DNA from: a virus
Virus record (IMG/VR): IMGVR_UViG_3300017779_000020
Location: 1 to 46,906 of that record
Length of the DNA: 46,906 bases
Reading direction: 5' to 3' (one strand)
This document shows positions 1-6,788 of the stretch, one piece after another. Numbering within the stretch: position 1 is the first letter of the stretch; every line of letters begins with the position of its first letter. A program made the position numbers and the translations under genes. The notes beneath the pieces were generated by a model that saw only the letters and a program-made list of their open reading frames with translations, was not told the DNA's origin and did no database searches.

Positions 1-28
1 TAAAACATGTATGAATTTCTTAATTGCA

Positions 29-457
29 TTAAATAACTCCTGAAGTAAACTTTTTCCAATCTATAGCATTCTTAATAGTAAATGTTCTATTTGATATAAT
101 TTTTAGAGTCTTCTCTAAATAATCTACCGTTGTTTCTATATATGTTACCTTTTGTTCTAGTTTATTAACATCACTATCTGACTTAACGTATTTGTCAACG
201 TCTTGTCTTAATACTTTTAGATTAAAAGGTTTTTCTTGGTATACACTAGGGTCTGCTTTACCTGTGTAGTATTCCCACTTCTCTCTTACAATTCTTGCTA
301 AATCTTGTTCAGCAACCTTTAAAAGATTTTTATATTTTGAATGGTACTTTGAATATTTGTTGTGTAATTGTGGCGTCTTTAAAGATTCTAAATCAAGTTC
401 AACATCATTGATCTTCAAGTCTTTATCTGCCATTGTCTGTATTTCTTCTAACGTCAT
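29..457 (-). CDS. uvsY: UvsY-like recombination/replication mediator
   Basis: 142 aa, close to the 137 aa of T4 UvsY. In T4, UvsY loads the UvsX recombinase onto gp32-coated single-stranded DNA during recombination-dependent replication. Recognised from the general pattern: an N-terminal LEEIQ segment, a central YYTGKADP stretch (T4 has YYSGRGD), and a C-terminal helix with SNRTFTIKNAIDW (T4 has KSRGFAIKHIQDM). These similarities are from memory, not an alignment. The start at 457 is preceded by AGGTGAATAC and by a CATAAATA late box. It is the only DNA-metabolism gene in the window, at the end of the virion block, as in many marine T4-like phages. Confidence 0.82.
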   Translation of the reverse strand: MTLEEIQTMADKDLKINDVELDLESLKTPQLHNKYSKYHSKYKNLLKVAEQDLARIVREKWEYYTGKADPSVYQEKPFNLKVLRQDVDKYVKSDSDVNKLEQKVTYIETTVDYLEKTLKIISNRTFTIKNAIDWKKFTSGVI

Positions 458-475
458 TATGTATTCACCTTTTTA

Positions 476-483
476 TATTTATG
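476..483 (-). promoter_or_regulatory. Late promoter box CATAAATA for uvsY
   Basis: One-base variant of the T4 late -10 box TATAAATA, with its near end about 19 nt upstream of the uvsY start and followed by an AAAGGTGA ribosome site. It lies in the gap between the gp54-like gene and uvsY. The box is visible; its use as a promoter is inferred. Confidence 0.55.
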
Positions 484-533
484 GATATTTTATCCTATGG
501 ATATTATATCATAACTACTCAAAAAATCAAGCT

Positions 534-1160
534 TTATGATGTAGTTTCTATGGTTCTGCCACCTGACACAGCTGCAAATTCGTATATCTTATATGCAAAG
601 GTCACACTAGCAGTTAGATACTGTATATCAGTTTCTTGTTGATTATAGTCTAAACCAGATAATGATATAGGATATATATCTCTAAATCTAACTTCTAAAG
701 CTGCATTGTTTTTACTTGATAATACAAATAAAGTTGCGTCTGAATATAGACCACCATCATCTTGTACTGCCGTACTTACTTTTCCTAGTTCTTTGTTGAG
801 ACTTACACTATTTGTTGTAGGAAATCTGTCACTTCCTGCGTTTTGTAGATTTCTAAATTGTTCATGGTCTTTAGGAAAACCAAGACCTGTTAACCAACCA
901 TGTATTTCTCTGTAATTTTCTAAACTTTCATCTACCAAGAATTGTATAGTTAAATTATCATAATCTAATTTATCGCCTGGTATAGGTATGTCTTTAAGAG
1001 GTGTAGGCATACTTGCTTGACCTAGTGATATACCAGGTATGTTTGCAGCCGTACAGAAAAACTCTACTTTAGGAAGTTTGGTTACGCCAAACCTAAACTT
1101 TGTAGGTTCTGCATAGTCAAATTTAGTTGGTTGTCTATCTAATGCTTTTGTAGTAGTCAT
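534..1160 (-). CDS. gp54: gp54-like baseplate tail-tube initiator
   Basis: 208 aa. T4 gp54 caps the baseplate hub and starts tail-tube polymerisation; it shares the tube fold with gp19. The C-terminal half matches the remembered gp54 pattern: FLVDESLENYREIHGWL (T4 FRMDSEACNYRAMQDWV), then RDIYPISLSGLDY (T4 CIPISVSAPELSY) and VTFAYKIYEFAAV (T4 VTFAYRVMQAGAV). The N-terminus (FFCTAANIPGISLG) resembles the gp19 tube protein of this same phage (FLCTSTSLPGMTLG). It is shorter than T4 gp54 (320 aa), lacking an N-terminal part. A gp19 paralog or another tube-fold cap is the alternative. Confidence 0.68.
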   Translation of the reverse strand: MTTTKALDRQPTKFDYAEPTKFRFGVTKLPKVEFFCTAANIPGISLGQASMPTPLKDIPIPGDKLDYDNLTIQFLVDESLENYREIHGWLTGLGFPKDHEQFRNLQNAGSDRFPTTNSVSLNKELGKVSTAVQDDGGLYSDATLFVLSSKNNAALEVRFRDIYPISLSGLDYNQQETDIQYLTASVTFAYKIYEFAAVSGGRTIETTS

Positions 1161-1164
1161 GCTA

Positions 1165-1359
1165 CTATTTATCTGTTTGTTTATCTACTTCTTGCCACTC
1201 TTTTTCAGTCGCTTCTTGTATCAGTTTTTGATCTGACTCTGATACCTTATCTTCTTCTTTCATATTATCTATTCTATCCCATAATTTATCCCACACGCTT
1301 ACTGATGGTTTCGAACAAGAAACTATAAAAATTGTTAAGAGGATTAGTAGATATTTCAT
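1165..1359 (-). CDS. Small predicted lipoprotein
   Basis: 64 aa. A K2 charge, a hydrophobic core (residues 3-13) and the lipobox-like IVSC with Cys15 indicate a type II signal peptide. The mature part would be about 50 residues, hydrophilic and charged, with two Trp in WDKLWDRI and a predicted helix. The gene sits alone between the major capsid terminator and the gp54-like gene, ending 4 nt before the latter's start. Possible roles for such phage lipoproteins are an outer-membrane spanin (Rz1-like) or receptor blocking/superinfection exclusion; nothing in the sequence decides between them. No good ribosome site precedes the ATG. Confidence 0.6.
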   Translation of the reverse strand: MKYLLILLTIFIVSCSKPSVSVWDKLWDRIDNMKEEDKVSESDQKLIQEATEKEWQEVDKQTDK

Positions 1360-1364
1360 ACTTT

Positions 1365-1372
1365 TATTTATG
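1365..1372 (-). promoter_or_regulatory. Late-type box CATAAATA next to lipoprotein start
   Basis: CATAAATA lies between the gp23 terminator and the lipoprotein ATG, ending only 5 nt before the ATG. If it acts like T4 late boxes (-13 to -6), transcription would start at or near the ATG and give a leaderless message. It may be a chance match. Confidence 0.35.
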
Positions 1373-1374
1373 CT

Positions 1375-1401
1375 AAAAAAAAGGGGGCCGAAGCCCCCTC
1401 T
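1375..1401 (-). terminator. Intrinsic terminator after major capsid gene
   Basis: On the minus strand GGGGGC-TTCG-GCCCCC forms a GC-only stem with a UUCG tetraloop, extended by an A-U pair, followed at once by eight T residues. It starts 24 nt past the gp23 stop codon. It is the only textbook rho-independent terminator I found in this AT-rich window. Confidence 0.93.
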
Positions 1402-1424
1402 TTAGAATTTGTTTGCACAAACTA

Positions 1425-2816
1425 TTACATGATGTTCGCTACTTGTACTCGTCTGTAATATCTGTTAGAAGATAATGCAGTTAAGCCATCAGCAGTGATT
1501 GAACCAGTACCAGTCACATCGCTACCAGCAAATGGGTTCGCTACTAGACCATATCTAGTTTTGAAACCAATTTTTGGTTGAAATGAGTCTTGTCCTACTG
1601 CTCTTACCATTTGTAGTGGCACATATGGGCAATAGAAAATACCAGCGTCATAAGGTGAAGTACCTTTATAACCAACAACATAGTATTGTTTAGCAGGTGA
1701 AGCGTTAGACGCCAAGTTTGCAGCATATGGGTCGATATATACTTTGTATTTACCGTTTAATACACCAGCAAAAGTGTTACCTGTGTCATCAACATTTAAA
1801 TTGTTGTTTAACGCAGGAGTGTAGTCTAAAACACCAGCCATTTGTAATGCAGAGGCAACATCTGAAGAACAGATAATTATATTACCTTTTCCTCTTCTCG
1901 TTCTTTGAGCGATAGTGTTTGCGTCTCTCTCTACTTGGAACATTAATCCTTTGAATCTTTCAACAGACCATCTTCCGTTTGAGTCAGTATCTAAATCAAA
2001 GATACCAGCAGTTGTTGTGTTAATTGCAGCGTCTGAATTATCGTTATCAGCAGCACCTACTTCAGCGCCTCTGTAAACTGATCTTACAACTTCTCTGTTG
2101 ATTTCCGCAAGGATCTCAGCAGATAGGATGTTTGATAATTCTGTTTCAGCGTCTAAACCATGGATTGCTTTTAAGTCTTGAGCAAGTTCCATAGTGTATT
2201 CAGCTTTAAGAGCTCTTGATTTAGCAGTCACAGTTGATTTCTCAATTGAGAAAGCCATCTCAGCGAAAGCGTTTCCGCTAGCATCGCCTAGAGCTTCAGC
2301 CGCAGCTGTTGTCATACCAGTACCAGTTGTGTAGTTTGGACCTGCAGCTGGGATTGGTGCGTCATTAAGCACAGCAGGGTTTTCACCATTCTGTGCAGTT
2401 TGTGAGAATCCAGTGTTCGTTGAAGAACCAGCAGCATTTCTACCACTGAAGTCTGAATCAGCTTCGTTAAATAAAGCTTCTGTGCCAGATTGACTAGAGA
2501 ATCTACTTCTCATTGCAAATATAAGACCAGTTGGTCCTGACATAGGTTGTACGCCACAAATATCGTAAGCGATAAGATTTGGCATTGCTCTTCTAACTAA
2601 ACTGATAAGAATTGGATTCCAGTTTTGTATAGATGAACCAGTTGCGTTTGAAGGAGCCGACTCAGACATAAACTGAGCGTCTTCTTTTAAACTTTTCTCT
2701 TGGTTCTCTAGTACAACAGAAGTGACTGCTCTTTTATAACTATCACCGATCTTTGGAAGATCAGGATGGTCTAAAACAGGCTGCCACTTGTTTTGTATAG
2801 ATTCGGATAAAAACAT
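1425..2816 (-). CDS. gp23: Major capsid protein gp23
   Basis: 463 aa (T4: 521). Forms the hexameric shell lattice. Recognised by the N-terminal segment with SIQNWNPILISLVRRAMP and AYDICGVQPMSGPTGLIFAM, typical of T4-like capsid proteins. The likely gp21 maturation site is after Glu52 in QFMSE/SAPS, releasing a roughly 52-residue propeptide. The strong ribosome site AAAAAAGGAGAG precedes the start. The gene follows gp22 by about 50 nt with no TATAAATA box of its own, so it probably shares the gp22 late promoter, and it is followed by a strong terminator. T4's vertex paralog gp24 is not seen nearby. Confidence 0.97.
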   Translation of the reverse strand: MFLSESIQNKWQPVLDHPDLPKIGDSYKRAVTSVVLENQEKSLKEDAQFMSESAPSNATGSSIQNWNPILISLVRRAMPNLIAYDICGVQPMSGPTGLIFAMRSRFSSQSGTEALFNEADSDFSGRNAAGSSTNTGFSQTAQNGENPAVLNDAPIPAAGPNYTTGTGMTTAAAEALGDASGNAFAEMAFSIEKSTVTAKSRALKAEYTMELAQDLKAIHGLDAETELSNILSAEILAEINREVVRSVYRGAEVGAADNDNSDAAINTTTAGIFDLDTDSNGRWSVERFKGLMFQVERDANTIAQRTRRGKGNIIICSSDVASALQMAGVLDYTPALNNNLNVDDTGNTFAGVLNGKYKVYIDPYAANLASNASPAKQYYVVGYKGTSPYDAGIFYCPYVPLQMVRAVGQDSFQPKIGFKTRYGLVANPFAGSDVTGTGSITADGLTALSSNRYYRRVQVANIM

Positions 2817-2841
2817 TTTTTATCTCTCCTTTTTTCTCTTT

Positions 2842-2857
2842 TAGTTTAATTAAACTA
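2842..2857. repeat. Palindrome in gp23 leader
   Basis: TAGTTTAATTAAACTA is a perfect 16-base palindrome between gp22 and gp23, upstream of the gp23 ribosome site. In RNA it could form a 6-bp stem with an AATT loop. A role in message stability or processing is speculative. Confidence 0.5.
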
Positions 2858-2868
2858 CCAAAAAGTTA

Positions 2869-4338
2869 TTAGTATAACTTCTTAGCTTGGTTTTTACTAA
2901 TTGCAGCTGTGTATGCAGCCATTGACTCAGATACAAAAGCATCCGAAGTCATGTTATCTGTTGCAGCTACTTCATTAGATTCAGTATCACTTGCTTTTGA
3001 TTTCGGAAAGTAAGAATTTTTAATTGTTTCTACTTTCGTTCTATAATCAGCAGCATCCACATACTCAATACTTTCTGCTAAACCTTTAAGTTTTTCAGTT
3101 TCAGTTTCAGCAAGGTCACTAGATACGTCATTTATAATGTCGTCTTTAGCAAATTCGCCAATTTTCTGATTTAACTCTACATTAGATTCTAATGTTTTGT
3201 TCATATCTTCTTTTAACTTAATGATTGTTGCAGCTTGATCCTCAACAACATCAAATTTACTTTCAGGTAAATCAATGTAATGAGTTTCAAAAAGTTTCTT
3301 CATGCCACCAATAAAGTCTTCAGTAATTTCTGCCTTTAGACCTTTTTCGATAGCCAATTCGTTGTCTTTCATCCAAGACTCGACAACGTAATTTAGATAA
3401 GCGTCAACTTTTTCTACGATTTCTGATTTAGTTTCTTCAACTTTATCAGCAACTTTTGATTCGTATTCACCTTCTAATTTTTCAATTTCTTCTACAAGTT
3501 TTGCTTTAACAGCAGATTCGAAAATTGTAGCAGCTTTTGCTTTAAACTCTTCCGATAGTTCTTCACCATCTGTAAGAGCAGCTACGTCTTCTTTCATATC
3601 CATGTCTTTTACTTTATCTTTTGCAGAAGCTTTAATATCTTTTTTATCTTCTTTTTCGTCTTCTTCTTTAACTTCTTTGTCGTGTTCTTTATTTGCTTTG
3701 ATGTCTTTTTTCTTTTCGTCTTCAGACTCTTCTTTCATCTCTTTGTCTTTTTGAGATTTGATGTCTTTCTTCTCACCATCGTGAGCAGTTTCTTTTTTGT
3801 CTTGCGACTTTTTCAAAGCGTCTAAAGCAGCCTTAGGCATTTCGCCCTCTGACATTTCTTTTTCCTTATCAGCTTGCGCCTTTAATTCTTTTTCTTTGTC
3901 AGCCATAGTTTCTTTCATCTTTTCAATCTCAGCTTTGATCATGTCAGATTTCTTATGGTCTTCTGCTTCTTTCATTTCTTTTTCTTTGTCATTTACTTGA
4001 GCGTTCATTTTTTTAATGTCAGCTTGTGCTTTCATCATCTTTTCTTTTTCTTTCTCGTCAGCTTCTTTAACTTCTTCCTTGTCTTCATAAGTTTCAGACT
4101 TAGGTTTCATGTCGTAATTAGCTTTAAGAGATTGCATTGGCTCAGCAGGTTTTGCACTTTTTTGTTGTGGGTCACCAGTAATGTGGTTTACCCCTTGTGC
4201 GAAATCAATTTTGCCATCAGTTGGGCTTGTGACAGCCTTTGTGATAACATTCTGAATAGTTGCCCCTAAAGTTTTAGGTGCTTCTGCTGGAGCGGCATTT
4301 TTTTTCGGCGCCATAGCGTCAGTTTTACCGTTTTCCAT
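2869..4338 (-). CDS. gp22: Prohead core scaffold gp22, with charged N-terminal expansion
   Basis: 489 aa, far longer than T4 gp22 (269 aa). The scaffold fills the prohead and is degraded by gp21. The canonical part runs from about residue 255 to the end: LTDGEELSEEF, helical EKLEGEYESKV, and a C-terminus with FVSESMAAYTAAISK that resembles the gp23 cleavage motif (FMSES). Residues about 82-250 are almost all K, E, D, M and A, with three spaced KKDIK repeats (near 190, 210 and 232), presumably long coiled coil or disordered. A late promoter box, a leader hairpin and a GAGG ribosome site precede the start; an 8-9 nt spacer supports this ATG. Confidence 0.88.
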   Translation of the reverse strand: MENGKTDAMAPKKNAAPAEAPKTLGATIQNVITKAVTSPTDGKIDFAQGVNHITGDPQQKSAKPAEPMQSLKANYDMKPKSETYEDKEEVKEADEKEKEKMMKAQADIKKMNAQVNDKEKEMKEAEDHKKSDMIKAEIEKMKETMADKEKELKAQADKEKEMSEGEMPKAALDALKKSQDKKETAHDGEKKDIKSQKDKEMKEESEDEKKKDIKANKEHDKEVKEEDEKEDKKDIKASAKDKVKDMDMKEDVAALTDGEELSEEFKAKAATIFESAVKAKLVEEIEKLEGEYESKVADKVEETKSEIVEKVDAYLNYVVESWMKDNELAIEKGLKAEITEDFIGGMKKLFETHYIDLPESKFDVVEDQAATIIKLKEDMNKTLESNVELNQKIGEFAKDDIINDVSSDLAETETEKLKGLAESIEYVDAADYRTKVETIKNSYFPKSKASDTESNEVAATDNMTSDAFVSESMAAYTAAISKNQAKKLY

Positions 4339-4380
4339 TTTAGTTTTCCTCTTCTTTTTATATTAAAATTGCAATAATTG

Positions 4381-4395
4381 GACTATAAAATAGTC
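4381..4395 (-). repeat. Hairpin in gp22 leader
   Basis: GACTAT-AAA-ATAGTC (plus strand; TTT loop on the minus strand) is an inverted repeat with a 6-bp stem located just downstream of the gp22 late promoter, hence inside the predicted 5' leader. Its role is unknown. Confidence 0.5.
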
Positions 4396-4401
4396 AACTA
4401 T

Positions 4402-4409
4402 TATTTATA
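4402..4409 (-). promoter_or_regulatory. Late promoter TATAAATA for gp22-gp23
   Basis: Perfect T4 late box on the minus strand, just past the gp21 stop codon and 63 nt upstream of the gp22 ATG, the longest leader in this window. It probably drives gp22 and gp23 up to the terminator at 1375-1401. Confidence 0.8.
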
Positions 4410-4412
4410 AAA

Positions 4413-5057
4413 TTACAGCTTTTTAAGAAAGTTCTCAAACACAATAGCATTTTTCTCTGCTCTTGCGATTCGTTCTTTACTCTCAACCTGTACTTTTAAT
4501 TCTTTAACCTCTGCTTCTTTCAAAATCCCATTATTCCAAATCCATTCTTTGCCTTCCATTATGCCTTCTACAAAAGCGTCTGGAGCAGATGGATCAGCAA
4601 CTATATCAGCTGCTGTCGCAAGGTAAAAATCGTTGTTAACTACATTGGCACCTTGACTATTTGATAGTGTGCCCATACCTCGGGAAGAAACGCCTAATCT
4701 TGCACCTTCATCTATAAGTGACTTCACAATTTTTCCATATGGTGTGTCTAGGACTCTTGCTTCTCCGATAAAATTATTGCCTTCTGGATACAGAGCTTTA
4801 ATCATATGACTAACTCTTTCTAGGTTGACGGTGGGACCGTCTGGATGACCTAGTTCGCCAAATGCTCTGTTTTTATTGATAAATTCTCTGTTGTATCTAA
4901 CAACTTCTCTTTGAAGAATCTCTTTTGGATACATTCTGCCATTCTTATTTTTGATGTCAGATTGCATAAAGATACCTTTGATGGCATAATTTTTTTTGCC
5001 ATTAGTTTCTTCTACAATGTATTCCGCTTGTTCTATTTCTTCGGTAATTAGCTTCAT
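4413..5057 (-). CDS. gp21: Prohead core protease gp21
   Basis: 214 aa (T4: 212). Serine protease that digests the scaffold and trims capsid proteins before DNA packaging. The catalytic signature is visible: GELGHP with His71 and LGVSSRGMGTL with Ser124/Ser125. The preceding block with SDIKNKNGRMYPKEIL is typical of the family (herpes-protease-like fold). It has its own perfect late promoter and lies directly upstream of its substrates gp22 and gp23. Confidence 0.95.
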   Translation of the reverse strand: MKLITEEIEQAEYIVEETNGKKNYAIKGIFMQSDIKNKNGRMYPKEILQREVVRYNREFINKNRAFGELGHPDGPTVNLERVSHMIKALYPEGNNFIGEARVLDTPYGKIVKSLIDEGARLGVSSRGMGTLSNSQGANVVNNDFYLATAADIVADPSAPDAFVEGIMEGKEWIWNNGILKEAEVKELKVQVESKERIARAEKNAIVFENFLKKL

Positions 5058-5086
5058 AAGTATCTATCTCTTAATTTCTCTACTAA

Positions 5087-5094
5087 TATTTATA
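5087..5094 (-). promoter_or_regulatory. Late promoter TATAAATA for gp21
   Basis: Perfect late box 29 nt upstream of the gp21 start, in the short gap after the preceding gene's stop. Confidence 0.8.
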
Positions 5095-5101
5095 CAAATT
5101 A

Positions 5102-5494
5102 TTATCTAAACTCGGCAATAATCGTGTAATTATCACCATTTGCAAAATTTTTTGTAGATAGTAAAACATCACCTGTAGGTGTTGTCGAGTTATTTGTTAT
5201 CTCATTACCATCTGCTCTTAAATCGAAAAAACCTTGACCAGACAATAAAACTGCGGTAGCGTTAGTTTCGCCATCCCATATAAGTTCTACTGCTGACTTA
5301 CTGTCAGACGTATTAATAGAATAATATAACTTTGATATTTTTCTATTTCCATCCTCTGTCATAAAAGTTAATTCAGAAGCGTCAACTTTTTTGACTAGGG
5401 TCTCACCTGTACCGTCAGAGAAGTTTGTAAGTTTAGTTGTAAACTTGACACCTGAAGTATCTGCGATTGTTAAGCTTGAAACTGTATCAGCCAT
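5102..5494 (-). CDS. Small beta-rich virion-type protein, paralog 3 of 3
   Basis: 130 aa, function not recognised. Shares with its upstream neighbour a layout of an opening strand, a VDASEL-like segment (LDASIL in the neighbour), KLYYSIN (HLYYEIL), L/FSGxG, TGDVLLS (TGDVLVS) and a terminal YTIIAEFR (YNIVVEFR). Predicted mainly beta with no signal peptide. Its start overlaps the preceding gene by 8 nt, implying coupled translation. The position between the prohead core genes and gp21 suggests a head-associated protein (decoration or fibre), which is inference. Confidence 0.75.
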   Translation of the reverse strand: MADTVSSLTIADTSGVKFTTKLTNFSDGTGETLVKKVDASELTFMTEDGNRKISKLYYSINTSDSKSAVELIWDGETNATAVLLSGQGFFDLRADGNEITNNSTTPTGDVLLSTKNFANGDNYTIIAEFR

Positions 5495-5888
5495 TTGTAA
5501 ATCCTTTTTCTTTTCTAAATTCTACTACTATATTATATGTTGACACCGTACTATCAGATGACACAAGCACGTCACCTGTCGGATTGACAAGTGTTATGCC
5601 TGTGTCTTCTTGTTTAATTCGTGGTTCGTTTTTCTTCAAACCGTAATTACCACGTCCACTAAATTGTGTTGCAGCTTGTTCATCTGTCTCAGCGTCAAAG
5701 AAAAAAGTTAAATTTCCCGAACCGAGTATCTCGTAATACAAGTGTGCAATTGACAAGTTAGGACTTGACGTTGCGCCTGATAAAATACTTGCGTCTAATA
5801 ATGTTTGTTTTGTTTCACCACCTAAACCATTTGCTTTAACAATAACTTTTTTATTATCATCAGCTAATGTTTCAGTAGTGATTGCCAT
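5487..5888 (-). CDS. Small beta-rich virion-type protein, paralog 2 of 3
   Basis: 133 aa, paralogous to the genes on both sides. Shared landmarks are TLLDASIL, IAHLYYEILG, TFFFDAET, FSGRGNYGL, TGDVLVSS and YNIVVEFRKEKG. It begins 2 nt after the 124-aa gene and overlaps the 130-aa gene by 8 nt. Probably a structural protein given its place in the head-gene block. No enzyme motif is visible. Confidence 0.75.
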   Translation of the reverse strand: MAITTETLADDNKKVIVKANGLGGETKQTLLDASILSGATSSPNLSIAHLYYEILGSGNLTFFFDAETDEQAATQFSGRGNYGLKKNEPRIKQEDTGITLVNPTGDVLVSSDSTVSTYNIVVEFRKEKGFTNG

Positions 5889-5890
5889 TA

Positions 5891-6265
5891 TTAACTATAA
5901 TTAAAATTGTCTTTTACTACTTCAATTACAACATAACCACTTGCACTTACCGTTGTGATTGAAATATCACCATCGGTTGCATGTGTAGCAGCACCTGCTG
6001 AGTTCACAATTGTACCTGCGTTATAAACATCACTACCTGATAGTGATATTGCTTTCTCTGCTGTTGCACCATTTTTTATAAATGATAATGTAGCGTAACC
6101 TGTAAGCGCAAATTTTAGACCTCTAATTTTTAACTGCCCACCATTTTGGTGTGCGTCTAATCCAGAAGCGTCAATTACGGTTGTGGTAGCGCTGTCATTT
6201 GTAAATTCCACTAATACTTTTGCAAACCCTCTAGTATCTGATAGAGTTCTACTTGATATTGCCAT
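5891..6265 (-). CDS. Small beta-rich virion-type protein, paralog 1 of 3
   Basis: 124 aa, the most divergent of three tandem paralogs: VIDASGLDAHQ aligns with VDASEL/LDASIL, RGLKFALTGYATLSF with the HLYYEIL block, ISLSGSDVY with FSGRGNY, and the end VSASGYVVIEVVKD with the YTIIAEFR strand. A good ribosome site (AAAGGTAAAGGGAATAG) precedes it. First of the trio to be transcribed; function unknown, head association inferred from position. Confidence 0.72.
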   Translation of the reverse strand: MAISSRTLSDTRGFAKVLVEFTNDSATTTVIDASGLDAHQNGGQLKIRGLKFALTGYATLSFIKNGATAEKAISLSGSDVYNAGTIVNSAGAATHATDGDISITTVSASGYVVIEVVKDNFNYS

Positions 6266-6283
6266 ATGCTATTCCCTTTACCT

Positions 6284-6541
6284 TTATCTTCTTAAAATTG
6301 TTAATGTTTCTTTGTCAAAGTATTTCATTAAATCGTTCACTTTAACATTATACATTTTAGAGGCCGCTTTGACATTCTTCTCAAAGTCAGCGATTACATC
6401 TGCTGATTTATCAGCAGCTCTAAAAACCATATCTACAGCTTTTTTCATCTTAGGCGATAACTTATTATATTGCCTAGTTCGCTTGTAGTCGTTGCCGTCA
6501 GTAATTATTTCTTCTCTAAATTTACTGAGCGTCTTGGTCAT
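6284..6541 (-). CDS. Small helical protein at gp68 position
   Basis: 85 aa, basic and predicted all-helical (LSKFREEI, SPKMKKAVDMVFRAADK, ADFEKNVKAASKMYNV, LMKYFDKETL). It follows the gp67-like gene with a 20-nt overlap. In T4 the gene here is 68, a minor prohead core protein of 141 aa. I see no convincing residue-level match, so the gp68 assignment is positional only. Confidence 0.65.
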   Translation of the reverse strand: MTKTLSKFREEIITDGNDYKRTRQYNKLSPKMKKAVDMVFRAADKSADVIADFEKNVKAASKMYNVKVNDLMKYFDKETLTILRR

Positions 6542-6788
6542 TACTTGGCACCTCTTCAGCAGGAGTTTCCTCTGCTGATTGTTCTATGTTATCACCTGTA
6601 AAAGGATCAGCCTCAGGTGCTATAACACCTTGTTGACCTGTAAACATAGATTTAGCCACATCAGTTTTAGCGTCATCTAAAGAAGCAGCAATCTTATCTG
6701 ACATGGTGTCATTAAAGTTTTTCTGTGCTTCTGTATTGTCGCCTTTATCCAAGTTATCTACGAAATTTTTTAAATTTTCTTTACTCAT
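6522..6788 (-). CDS. gp67: Prohead core protein gp67-like
   Basis: 88 aa (T4: 80). An N-terminal helix with LDKGDNTEAQKNFNDTM then DKIAASLDDAKTDVAKSMF parallels the T4 gp67 plan (AIKSNDLVAARKLF... then a second amphipathic helix), and both end in an acidic tail (EQSAEETPAEEVPSNDQDAQ). gp67 is a scaffold component cleaved by gp21. It lies directly after the portal gene, as in T4, overlapping it by 8 nt. Confidence 0.7.
   Translation of the reverse strand: MSKENLKNFVDNLDKGDNTEAQKNFNDTMSDKIAASLDDAKTDVAKSMFTGQQGVIAPEADPFTGDNIEQSAEETPAEEVPSNDQDAQ

Noticed and set aside
1-28. Start of a further gene (ATG on minus strand at 8-6)
   Set aside because: Only two full codons are in the window and the upstream ribosome site is weak; could be the next gene, such as uvsW, but cannot be supported.
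1166-1173. GATAAATA before the gp54-like gene
   Set aside because: It lies inside the final codons of the lipoprotein gene (GAT-AAA-TAG) and would place the transcript start at or past the gp54 start codon.
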